In this document: positions 41,028-48,231 of the stretch, in pieces
Position numbering within the stretch: the stretch's first letter is position 1
Layout: each line of letters opens with the position of its first letter
From: Chelativorans sp. AA-79
GTDB taxonomy: Bacteria > Pseudomonadota > Alphaproteobacteria > Rhizobiales > Rhizobiaceae
Assembly (NCBI RefSeq): GCF_029457495.1
Contig: NZ_CP120361.1
Location: 4,850,001 to 4,914,000, forward strand
DNA: 64,000 nt
Direction: 5' to 3'
Program-made: the position numbers and the translations under genes
The notes under the pieces: generated by a model
The model's input: only the letters and a program-made list of their open reading frames with translations
Database searches by the model: none
What the model was told of the DNA's origin: nothing

Positions 41028-41789
41028 ATGCAGGACAGTCCGGATCCGGCAAAATTGAAGGCGCAGGTGATCGAGGCGCGAGGGTACTGGCATCCATTCC
41101 ATGAAGGGCTTCTGGAGTTGGCGCCGGACTATCTCGCCGCCTATCTCGCCTTCCAAGATGCGCCGGCGCGCTCCGGCCGTCTGGAGCCCAAGATACGCGA
41201 GTTCATCTACATCGCTGCCGACGGCGCGGTGAGCCATCTCTATTCGTCCGGTCTGCAGCGCCACATCGGCATGGCACTGGAAAAGGGCGCGACACCGCGG
41301 GAAGTGCTGGAAGTCATCGAACTCACCATGCTGACCGCGCACGCTCCACACGAGATGGGCCTGCGCATTCTGGCGGAGGAAATGGCGGCGGCGGGCAGCC
41401 AGCAGGACGAGATGACCCGCCCGCTCAGCGCGGACGAGGAACGCCGCAAGAAGCGCCACATCGAGGCGACCGGGCGCTGGCCAGCCTGCGGGGACATCTT
41501 GTTCCGCCTCGCGCCGGACTTCGTCGACGCGTTTCTGGCCTATGAAGCCATCCCCTATGCCAAGGGCACGCTGGCGCCCAAGGTCAAGGACATGATCCTG
41601 ATCGCCGTCAGCGCCGCGCCGACCATGCTCGATGCCACGGCCACGCGCCGTCATATCCGCGCGGCACTCGGTAATGGGGCGACCGGCGAGGAAATCGCCG
41701 AGATCCTGCAACTGACGAGCGCGATTTCCATCCACACGTGCACAGCCGCGGTGCCGGCGCTGATGGATGCGATCCGCGCCGGCGCCTGA
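41028..41789 (+). CDS. two-domain carboxymuconolactone decarboxylase-like protein
   Basis: Protein of 253 aa made of two carboxymuconolactone decarboxylase (AhpD-fold) repeats, about residues 35-120 and 160-245. Each has the conserved helix pair: LEPKIREFIYIAADGAV with RHIGMALEKGATPREVLEVI, and LAPKVKDMILIAVSAAPTML with RRHIRAALGNGATGEEIAEI. The AhpD CxxC thiol motif is absent, so a peroxidase role is unlikely and a decarboxylase or lactone-type reaction is more probable. The gene is divergent from the TTT operon and begins the plus-strand catabolic genes. Confidence 0.88.
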   Translation: MQDSPDPAKLKAQVIEARGYWHPFHEGLLELAPDYLAAYLAFQDAPARSGRLEPKIREFIYIAADGAVSHLYSSGLQRHIGMALEKGATPREVLEVIELTMLTAHAPHEMGLRILAEEMAAAGSQQDEMTRPLSADEERRKKRHIEATGRWPACGDILFRLAPDFVDAFLAYEAIPYAKGTLAPKVKDMILIAVSAAPTMLDATATRRHIRAALGNGATGEEIAEILQLTSAISIHTCTAAVPALMDAIRAGA

Positions 41790-41897
41790 GTTTTTACGTT
41801 CGATGAAAAGCTGCTTGTCGCGACCGCCGCTCCACAAACACGAGGCCCCGGCGGTAAACGGTCTGCCGGGCATGCGGATATATCGGGAGGAAAAGAG

Positions 41898-42680
41898 ATG
41901 ACGTTGCCACGGCTGGAAACCGTCAAAGCCACGATCGAGGACGGCATCGCCGTGGTGACCTGCGACCGGCCTCCGGTCAACGCGCAGAACCGACGGATGC
42001 GTGAGGAGTTCATTGCGCTGTTCGACGCGCTGAGCGATCTCGACGAGGTCCGGGTGGTCGTCCTGACTGCTGCCGGAAAATATTTCTCCGCCGGGGCGGA
42101 CATCAAGGAACGGGCCGATTTCGAGGAAACACCTGGATACTATATCGGCCACAATCGCCTTACCCGTGAATTCTTCTATGCGGTCTCCGACTGCTCCAAG
42201 CCGGTCATTGCGGCGGTCAACGGGCCCGCCTTCGGCGCCGGCTTCGCGCTGATGCTCGCCTGTGACATCATGTTCGCGGTGGAGGATGCCTATTTCGTCA
42301 TGCCTGAAATCGATGTCGGGCTCGCAGGAGGGCTCAAGTTCGTTGCCGATCATTTCGGCAAGTCGCGAACCAACGCCATGTATCTGACGGGCCGCCGCTA
42401 TCCTGCTGCCGAGCTCTACCGGCTTGGCATCATCGAAGCGGCGCTTCCGGCCGAAGAGATGTGGCGGGAGGTGATGAAGATGGCGCGTGAGATCGCCTCG
42501 AAGAGCCCCGTCGCCGTCCGGAAGATCAAGCGCGCAATGCAGGTGATCGAGGAGATGCCGACGCGCGAGGCCTATCGGTACGAGCAGACGGTGACGGTCG
42601 ACCTCTCGCATACCGAGGACGCGCGGGAGGCACAAAGGGCCTTCGTGGAGAAGCGCCAGCCGCAATTCAAGGGCCGATAA
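41898..42680 (+). CDS. enoyl-CoA hydratase/isomerase family protein
   Basis: Crotonase-fold protein, 260 aa, acting on a CoA thioester. The N-terminal VVTCDRPPVNAQNRRMREEF, the oxyanion region YFSAGADIKERADFEETPG, and AAVNGPAFGAGFALMLACDI are typical. The later segment MPEIDVGLAGGLKFVADHFG keeps one acidic residue of the hydratase pair. It is 37 nt upstream of the GMC oxidoreductase gene, suggesting one transcript. A weak variant of the cluster dyad lies upstream at about 41792-41808. Reaction type (hydratase, isomerase or lyase) is not resolvable. Confidence 0.92.
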   Translation: MTLPRLETVKATIEDGIAVVTCDRPPVNAQNRRMREEFIALFDALSDLDEVRVVVLTAAGKYFSAGADIKERADFEETPGYYIGHNRLTREFFYAVSDCSKPVIAAVNGPAFGAGFALMLACDIMFAVEDAYFVMPEIDVGLAGGLKFVADHFGKSRTNAMYLTGRRYPAAELYRLGIIEAALPAEEMWREVMKMAREIASKSPVAVRKIKRAMQVIEEMPTREAYRYEQTVTVDLSHTEDAREAQRAFVEKRQPQFKGR

Positions 42681-42717
42681 GGCGCCAGGCGGACCAAGAA
42701 GCGCGACGGGAGATTTC

Positions 42718-44364
42718 ATGCAGGTTTACGGCGAGTTCGACTATATCGTCGCTGGCGGCGGTTCGGCGGGCTGTGTGCTCGCCAATCGGCTGTCGGCCGA
42801 CCCCAGGAACCGTGTTCTCCTGCTTGAGCGCGGGGGCAAGGACAACTGGATCTGGTTCCATATTCCCGTCGGCTACCTTTTTGCCATCGGCAATCCTCGG
42901 GCGGACTGGATGTTCAAGACCCAGCCCGAGGACGGGCTGAACGGACGCACGCTTGCCTATCCGCGCGGCAAGGTGCTCGGCGGCTCCTCGGCCATCAACG
43001 CGATGATCTATATGCGCGGGCAGGCCGCCGACTATGACGCATGGCGCCAGCAGGGCCTGCCCGGCTGGGGCTGGGACGACGTGCTTCCCTACTTTCTCAA
43101 GCACGAAGACCATGTGGACGGTGCCGGCGCGTTCCACGCCGAAGGCGGGGAATGGCGCGTGGAACATCCCCGCGTGCGGTGGAAGATCCTCGATGCGATC
43201 CGCGACGCCGCCGAGACCGCGGGCATTTCCAAGATCGACGATTTCAATTGCGGCGACAACGAGGGTTCGTCCTACTTCCAGGTCAACCAGAAGGCGGGAC
43301 GCCGCTGGAGCGCGGCAAGGGGATTTCTCAAGCCGGTGCTCGGCCGCCCCAATCTTCAGGTTCTGACGGATGTGCATGTCGAGCGCGTCGAATTCGACGG
43401 AAAGCGCGCGGCGGCCATCGTCTTCAATCGCGGCGGCAAGGCAATGCGTGCGCAGGCGCGCGCAGAAATCATCCTCTCCACGGGTGCAGTCGGCTCTCCG
43501 ATGGTCCTGGAAGCTTCTGGCATCGGCAATGCTGAAAGATTGAAGAACGAGGGCATCGCCGTGGTGAAGCATCTACCCGGCGTCGGCGAAAATCTGCAGG
43601 ATCACCTGCAGATCCGGCCGATCTACAAGGTGACCGGTGTGCCGACCCTCAACACCCTTTACGCCAACCTGTTCCGGCGAGCGATGATGGGCCTTGAGTA
43701 TATCATCCGCCGTTCCGGTCCATTGACGATGGCGCCCTCGCAACTCGGTGCCTTCGCCCGCTCGTCGAGCGCCTTCGAAACGGCAAATCTCGAGTTCCAT
43801 TTCCAGCCGCTCTCCCTCGATGACTGGGGCAAGGGGCTGCACCCGTTCGACGCGTTTACGGCCAGCGTGTGCAATCTGCGCCCGACGAGCCGTGGCAGCA
43901 TCCATCTCGCCCGCAAACCGGACGGCAGCGTCATGCCGGATATTCGCCCCCGCTATCTCTCGACCGAGATGGACCGGCAGGTGACGGTCGAAGCGTTGAG
44001 ATATGCCCGCAGGATCGTCGCCCAACCGGCGCTTGCGCCCTTTCGCCCGGTCGAGTTCCGCCCCGGCCCGCAGGTCGAGAGCGATGCCGATCTGGCCAAG
44101 GCAGCGGGCGATCTCGGCACCACGATCTTTCATCCCGTCGGCACGGCGAAGATGGGACGCGACGGCGACGCGATGGCGGTGCTCGATGGGCGGCTTCGCG
44201 TGCGTGGCGTCGAAGGACTACGGGTGGTCGATGCCTCGGCAATGCCCATGATTACCTCCGGCAATACCAATTCGCCAACGCTGATGATCGCGGAGAAGGG
44301 GGCGGCAATGATACTGGAGGACGCCCGCCGACTTGTCCCCGCACGCGAGTTTGCAGAAATGTAA
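42718..44364 (+). CDS. GMC family FAD-dependent oxidoreductase
   Basis: Choline-dehydrogenase-like flavoprotein, 548 aa, that oxidises an alcohol, probably on a carboxylic-acid substrate. It has the FAD-binding motif VAGGGSAGCVLANRLS (about residues 11-26), the GMC signatures GKVLGGSSAINAMIYMRGQA and STGAVGSPMVLEASGIGNAE, and the catalytic pair His472 (FHPVGTAKMG) and Asn516 (SGNTNSPT). There is no signal peptide. It lies just after the enoyl-CoA hydratase gene; the end of the gene overlaps dyad site B, which may serve the next gene. Confidence 0.94.
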   Translation: MQVYGEFDYIVAGGGSAGCVLANRLSADPRNRVLLLERGGKDNWIWFHIPVGYLFAIGNPRADWMFKTQPEDGLNGRTLAYPRGKVLGGSSAINAMIYMRGQAADYDAWRQQGLPGWGWDDVLPYFLKHEDHVDGAGAFHAEGGEWRVEHPRVRWKILDAIRDAAETAGISKIDDFNCGDNEGSSYFQVNQKAGRRWSAARGFLKPVLGRPNLQVLTDVHVERVEFDGKRAAAIVFNRGGKAMRAQARAEIILSTGAVGSPMVLEASGIGNAERLKNEGIAVVKHLPGVGENLQDHLQIRPIYKVTGVPTLNTLYANLFRRAMMGLEYIIRRSGPLTMAPSQLGAFARSSSAFETANLEFHFQPLSLDDWGKGLHPFDAFTASVCNLRPTSRGSIHLARKPDGSVMPDIRPRYLSTEMDRQVTVEALRYARRIVAQPALAPFRPVEFRPGPQVESDADLAKAAGDLGTTIFHPVGTAKMGRDGDAMAVLDGRLRVRGVEGLRVVDASAMPMITSGNTNSPTLMIAEKGAAMILEDARRLVPAREFAEM

Positions 44365-44366
44365 AA
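44350..44366. promoter_or_regulatory. cluster dyad, site B
   Basis: TTTGCA-GAAAT-GTAAAA, overlapping the GMC stop codon, 79 nt before the second binding-protein gene. The left half-site is perfect, the right half-site is weaker. Confidence 0.45.
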
Positions 44367-44444
44367 GATGATTGGCGGTTTTTTCAAATTGAGTTGGATT
44401 TCACGCCTGATCTAAGTTCGCCTCACCAAAAGCGGAGGAAACCA

Positions 44445-45425
44445 ATGAACAGGCGAACACTCATTTCCGTCGCGCTTGCTGCCATGGCGGCGGCGCCGAT
44501 GGGCCCCGGCGGTGCGCTAGCGCAGGATGCGCAATCCTATCCTGAACGGCCGGTCACCATCGTCGTGCCCTACAGCCCCGGCGGATCGACCGACGCGGTG
44601 GCGCGTTTCATCGTGCCGATCCTGTCTGAAAAGCTTGGCCAACCCTTCACGGTGGAAAACAAGCCGGGCGCCGCCGGAACGATCGGCACGGACCTCGTGG
44701 CCAAGGCCGATCCCGACGGCTACACGCTTCTGGTGCACACATCCGTCATCGGCATCCATCCGGCGTTCAAATCGAATCTGACTTATGACACCAAGGCCGA
44801 CCTTGCACCGGTAAGCATCGTGGCGACGGGACCGTTCGTGCTGAATGCCAATCCCCAACTGCCGGTCGACAATGTCGATGAACTGGTCGCCTATGCCAAG
44901 GAGCATCCCGGCGAGCTCAATTTCGGTTCCGCGGGCGCGGGGTCGTCCGGTCATCTCATCACCGAGTTGTTCATGGAATCGACCGGCACCGAGATGGTCC
45001 ATATTCCCTACGCCGGCGGGGGTCCCTCGCAGGTCGGCCTGATGGGCAACGAGGTGCAGATCGTCTTCGATACCCTCACATCCGTCCCCTTCATCGAGGA
45101 AGGCCGCCTCAAGGCACTTGCGGTGACGTCCGATGAGCGCTGGGCGGGCCTGCCCGACGTGCCGACGATGGAGGAGCAGGGTTATGGAGATGCCGCGGCG
45201 GCGATCTGGATTGGGGCGTTCGCCCCGGCGGGCACCCCGGACGAGATCGTGCAGAAGGTCTCCGATGCCATTGCGGAAGCGGTCAAGTCGGAGACCGTGA
45301 TCGAGCAATTGTTCAATGTCGGGCTTGTGCCGGTCGGCAGCACGCCGGCGGAAGCAAAGGAACGTCTCGATCAGGACATCGACCGCTGGCAGGCACTGGC
45401 GGACTCCGGCGTCACGCTCGAATAA
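44445..45425 (+). CDS. Bug/TctC family tripartite tricarboxylate transporter binding protein 2
   Basis: Second TctC-type binding protein, 326 aa. Signal peptide MNRRTLISVALAAMAAAPMG with cleavage near GALAQD, then YPERPVTIVVPYSPGGSTDA and NKPGAAGTIGTDLVAKADPD, as in the family. Later IPYAGGGPSQVGLMGNEVQI lies in the ligand region. GGAGGA sits 5 nt before the ATG at 44445; the frame extends far upstream into the GMC gene without homology. It is most likely the partner of the TctAB pair at 50567-52543, which has no adjacent tctC. Confidence 0.95.
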   Translation: MNRRTLISVALAAMAAAPMGPGGALAQDAQSYPERPVTIVVPYSPGGSTDAVARFIVPILSEKLGQPFTVENKPGAAGTIGTDLVAKADPDGYTLLVHTSVIGIHPAFKSNLTYDTKADLAPVSIVATGPFVLNANPQLPVDNVDELVAYAKEHPGELNFGSAGAGSSGHLITELFMESTGTEMVHIPYAGGGPSQVGLMGNEVQIVFDTLTSVPFIEEGRLKALAVTSDERWAGLPDVPTMEEQGYGDAAAAIWIGAFAPAGTPDEIVQKVSDAIAEAVKSETVIEQLFNVGLVPVGSTPAEAKERLDQDIDRWQALADSGVTLE

Positions 45426-45445
45426 GCGTCTCGTACGCACGGGTG

Positions 45446-45471
45446 GTGGGGCGGCAGCGCGCGCGCCCCAC
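45446..45471 (+). terminator. terminator after binding protein 2
   Basis: 8-bp stem (GTGGGGCG / CGCCCCAC, 10-nt loop) followed by GCCTTTGGCTTTCT, 20 nt after the stop codon. Confidence 0.55.
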
Positions 45472-45503
45472 GCCTTTGGCTTTCTCATGCAACGAGCCCA
45501 AGA

Positions 45504-46208
45504 ATGGCGGATAGCAGAACCATCGTCGTGGCCGGTCCGATCGCGGATGCGAGGCAGCATGCATATGAGTTCGCCATGCGCGAAGTCGGAATGAAATGCC
45601 ACTTCGCTTCCTATGACGAGGCCCCTGCTCTCTTCGAGGGCGCCAAAGTGGCGGCCGGGCTGATCACACTGCCTGCATCTACCGCCGGCACTCCTTTCGA
45701 TTCACTGGAGCCGGCGGACTTCGAGGCAGGATTGCATGCCGATCTTCACGGGCGGTTTGCGACCGCACAGGCATGTGTTCGCGCCAGCGGGCAGGATGGT
45801 TGCTCGATTGTCCATCTGGTCGAGGCGGATGGCCTGATCGGCGGACAGGAAAAAGGCCTCTGCGGGATCGGGACCATGGCCGCGGTCGGGCTTTCACGCT
45901 CCATCGCGCTTGACAATCGCGGCAAGCCGATGCGTTCGAACGTCGTCGCGTTGACCGGCGCGGAGCGGCCCGCGGAACTTGCCGCCTTCCTTCGCTTCCT
46001 GATGTTCGAAGGGGGCTGCACTTTCACCGGCCAGGTCTTCGCGCTCGGCGACGCCACGGTTTACATTTGCGGGCAACCACGGCCGTTGCGCGTCGCGCAC
46101 CGCGACGGGGGCTGGTCGCAAGCCGACCTCTCCGCGCTTATGGACCAGGCATGGGAAAGCGCCCTCGTATCGACCAAGGAAACAGCCGCCAAGGTCTTTT
46201 CCCTATGA
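45504..46208 (+). CDS. non-catalytic SDR-like protein (pseudoenzyme subunit)
   Basis: A 234-aa protein with the short-chain dehydrogenase fold but no catalytic residues. It aligns with the next gene product through GLSRSIALD and the C-terminal TGQVFALGDATVYICGQPRP, RVAHRDGGW. At the positions of the active SDR's Ser155, Tyr168 and Lys172 it has Glu107, Cys120 and Thr124. The nucleotide-binding TGxxxGxG is replaced by AGPIADAR, and NNAG is missing. The gene is intact and overlaps the catalytic SDR start by 4 nt (ATGA), so the two are co-translated. BbsC of anaerobic toluene degradation is an established example of such a non-catalytic SDR subunit paired with an active one; a heteromer is inferred here. 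Confidence 0.85.
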   Translation: MADSRTIVVAGPIADARQHAYEFAMREVGMKCHFASYDEAPALFEGAKVAAGLITLPASTAGTPFDSLEPADFEAGLHADLHGRFATAQACVRASGQDGCSIVHLVEADGLIGGQEKGLCGIGTMAAVGLSRSIALDNRGKPMRSNVVALTGAERPAELAAFLRFLMFEGGCTFTGQVFALGDATVYICGQPRPLRVAHRDGGWSQADLSALMDQAWESALVSTKETAAKVFSL

Positions 46209-47146
46209 GCAGCGAGTCCAGGTTCCTTGCGGGCAAGACGGCAATCGTCACCGGCGGAGGCGGAGGCATAGGCCGGGCCATCGCGCTCGGGCTTTCGCGA
46301 GCCGGCGCCCGCATTCTCGTCAATGATCTGGGCGTGTCGGTATCCGGTGATCGAGAAGAGAAGAACCCGGCCGACACGGTCGTCGAGGAGATCCTTGCCG
46401 AGGGCGGAGAAGCGGCCGCCAATCACAACAGCGTCGCCGATCGCGATGCCGCGCAGGCTATGGTCAAACAGGCGATCGACCGCTTCGGATCGGTCGATAT
46501 CGTCATCAACAATGCCGGCATCATCCGCATGGGCGCGTTCGCTGAAATGAGCGAAGCCGACTGGCAATCGGTGCTGCGCGTCAATCTATACGGAAGCTTC
46601 TATCTCAGCCGGGCCGCAGCGCGTCATTTCAAGGCGCAACGCAGCGGTGCCTACTTGCATCTGACCTCGGCAAGCGGCCTGATCGGCAGCACCAGCCAAG
46701 CCAATTATGCAGCCTCCAAGCTGGCGCTGGTTGGCTTATCGAGAGCGATCGCGCTTGATCTCGGCCCCTTCGGCGTGCGGTCCAACTGTCTTGCACCTTC
46801 AAGCACCAGCCGGATGACCGAGCTTACCGACAGCGCGCGCAAGCACATGATGAGCCCGGAGAAATATGCCGCGCTGAAGCGCATGCGCGCGGCGTCCGCG
46901 CCGGAGCGCATCGTGCCCCTGGTCGCCTTCCTCGTCAGCGATGCGGCTACCGCTGTCAACGGCCAGGTGTTCGGCGCGCGGGGCAACGAGGTCTATCTTT
47001 ACAGTCAGCATCGTCCCGTGCGGATGGTGCACGCCGCCGGAGGCTGGACGCCGGAATTGATGCAGGAGCGCCTGGCCGAAGCTCTTTCGCCGTTCCTGAC
47101 ACCGGAGGAGGTGATCACCGACGTGTTCACCTGGCCACCGGCCTGA
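46205..47146 (+). CDS. SDR family NAD(P)-dependent oxidoreductase
   Basis: Catalytically complete short-chain dehydrogenase, 313 aa. It has the cofactor motif TGGGGGIG (16-23), NNAG (102-105), Ser155 in LTSASG, and the YxxxK pair Tyr168 and Lys172 (NYAASK). The C-terminal extension VNGQVFGARGNEVYLYSQHR and MVHAAGGWTPE is typical of SDRs that act on bulky hydroxyacyl-CoA or steroid-type substrates. The ATG at 46205 overlaps the pseudoenzyme stop; an earlier in-frame start would lie inside that gene. It probably oxidises a 3-hydroxyacyl-CoA intermediate as a complex with the upstream protein. Confidence 0.94.
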   Translation: MSSESRFLAGKTAIVTGGGGGIGRAIALGLSRAGARILVNDLGVSVSGDREEKNPADTVVEEILAEGGEAAANHNSVADRDAAQAMVKQAIDRFGSVDIVINNAGIIRMGAFAEMSEADWQSVLRVNLYGSFYLSRAAARHFKAQRSGAYLHLTSASGLIGSTSQANYAASKLALVGLSRAIALDLGPFGVRSNCLAPSSTSRMTELTDSARKHMMSPEKYAALKRMRAASAPERIVPLVAFLVSDAATAVNGQVFGARGNEVYLYSQHRPVRMVHAAGGWTPELMQERLAEALSPFLTPEEVITDVFTWPPA

Positions 47147-47148
47147 GC

Positions 47149-47165
47149 TTTGTCAAAACTGCAAA
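47149..47165. promoter_or_regulatory. cluster dyad, site C
   Basis: On the minus strand it reads TTTGCA-GTTTT-GACAAA; it starts 3 nt after the SDR stop and lies 88 nt before the hotdog gene pair. Confidence 0.55.
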
Positions 47166-47252
47166 GATCGTCTGCCGTTTCCTGCCGTTAAGCCACCGCC
47201 TCCCCGGTGCTAGGAGCACCTGAAAGTCCAACGAAGGCAGAAAGGAACTGCG

Positions 47253-47696
47253 ATGGCTATCGGAGGAGTGGTAACGGATCTGGATGTCGGAGACATCCTC
47301 GGCCCGGTGGAATACACGCTGAGCCCGTTCGTGGTGCGCGAATATTGCCATGCCGTGGAGATGCATCAGGACTGCTTCCAAAGCGCCGACGATCTCATCA
47401 TGCCACCGACGCTCATTCATCTCGACAAGCTGCGCCTCTACAACCATGCCTGCCCCGGCGGCACCGGCCCGACCGCGCGAATCCACTACGAATACGACGC
47501 GGAAGTGTTCGCACCGGTGCGTGTCGGAGACCGGCTCTCCGTCTCCGGCGAGGTAAAGGAGCGCTACACCAAGAAGGGGCGCGAATACGTGCTTATGGAG
47601 ATGCAGCTCAAGCGCATCGAGACCGGCGAGCTGCTGGTCCGCTATCTCGATCAAGTGATCCTTGCCTACAAGGCGAAGGAAGAAAAGGCCGCGTGA
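47253..47696 (+). CDS. MaoC-like N-terminal / FAS1-like dehydratase domain protein
   Basis: Single hotdog-fold protein, 147 aa, resembling the N-terminal MaoC dehydratase half. It begins MAIGGVVTDLDVGDILGPVE, has the FVVREYCHAVEMHQDCFQ helix and the beta-strands ARIHYEYDAEVFAPVRVGDR and LSVSGEVKERYTKKGREYVL. No hydratase-2 His/Asp signature is visible, so it is probably the non-catalytic or substrate-binding partner of the next gene, 10 nt downstream. Two-subunit hotdog hydratases of this kind are known for steroid side-chain and mesaconyl-CoA hydration; that role is inferred. Confidence 0.87.
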   Translation: MAIGGVVTDLDVGDILGPVEYTLSPFVVREYCHAVEMHQDCFQSADDLIMPPTLIHLDKLRLYNHACPGGTGPTARIHYEYDAEVFAPVRVGDRLSVSGEVKERYTKKGREYVLMEMQLKRIETGELLVRYLDQVILAYKAKEEKAA

Positions 47697-47706
47697 GGAC
47701 AAACCG

Positions 47707-48174
47707 ATGGCGAAAGAACCGATGACACCGATCACGCTGCAGCCGGGAACCGAACTGCGCACCCGCCCGCGCGCCATGACCCGTGAACGCATGCGCTGGT
47801 ATGTGGACGCACAGCCTACGATTGCGGCGGACGATGGGCGTATCCACACGCAGCCGCCGACGATCCACGATGACGACGACTACGCGCGCGCGCAGGGCCT
47901 GCCGGGCATCATCGCCGACGGCATGATCTCGACGAACTGGATACAGGGTCTGCTCGTCGATGTTTTCGGCCCGCAATTCGCCTGCCGCAGCCGGCTCAAG
48001 ACCAAGTACATAGCGCCGATTTACGAGAACCAGGTGGTGACCGCCTGTGCCCGGGTGCAGACGGTAACGCAAAACGAGAATGGTGATACCGTCTATACGC
48101 TAGAGGTCTGGTGCGAGGACGACTCAGAGAAGAAGCTGACTGTCGGTTCTGCGATGGTTCAGCTTCCTGCCTGA
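47707..48174 (+). CDS. MaoC-like hotdog dehydratase subunit
   Basis: Second hotdog-fold protein, 155 aa. It carries PPTIHDDDDYARAQGLPGII followed by ADGMIS, matching the H-x5-A-x3-G part of the MaoC/hydratase-2 signature, but the Asp-Asn-Pro that usually precedes the His is replaced by Gln-Pro-Pro-Thr. The strand CRSRLKTKYIAPIYENQVVT is typical. The ATG at 47707 is favoured over an upstream start within the preceding gene. With its neighbour it likely forms a heteromeric enoyl-CoA hydratase; the changed dyad makes the exact chemistry uncertain. Confidence 0.87.
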   Translation: MAKEPMTPITLQPGTELRTRPRAMTRERMRWYVDAQPTIAADDGRIHTQPPTIHDDDDYARAQGLPGIIADGMISTNWIQGLLVDVFGPQFACRSRLKTKYIAPIYENQVVTACARVQTVTQNENGDTVYTLEVWCEDDSEKKLTVGSAMVQLPA

Positions 48175-48231
48175 GACAGGACATATCTTTGCCGAGCGGA
48201 ACCGTTTCCGCCCGGCAAAGCGGTCACCGTC

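Noticed and set aside
41792..41808. TTTTACG-TTC-GATGAAA upstream of the enoyl-CoA hydratase gene, considered as a sixth cluster dyad.
   Set aside because: Spacing fits but only part of each half-site matches; left out of the five-site set until a matrix scan is done.
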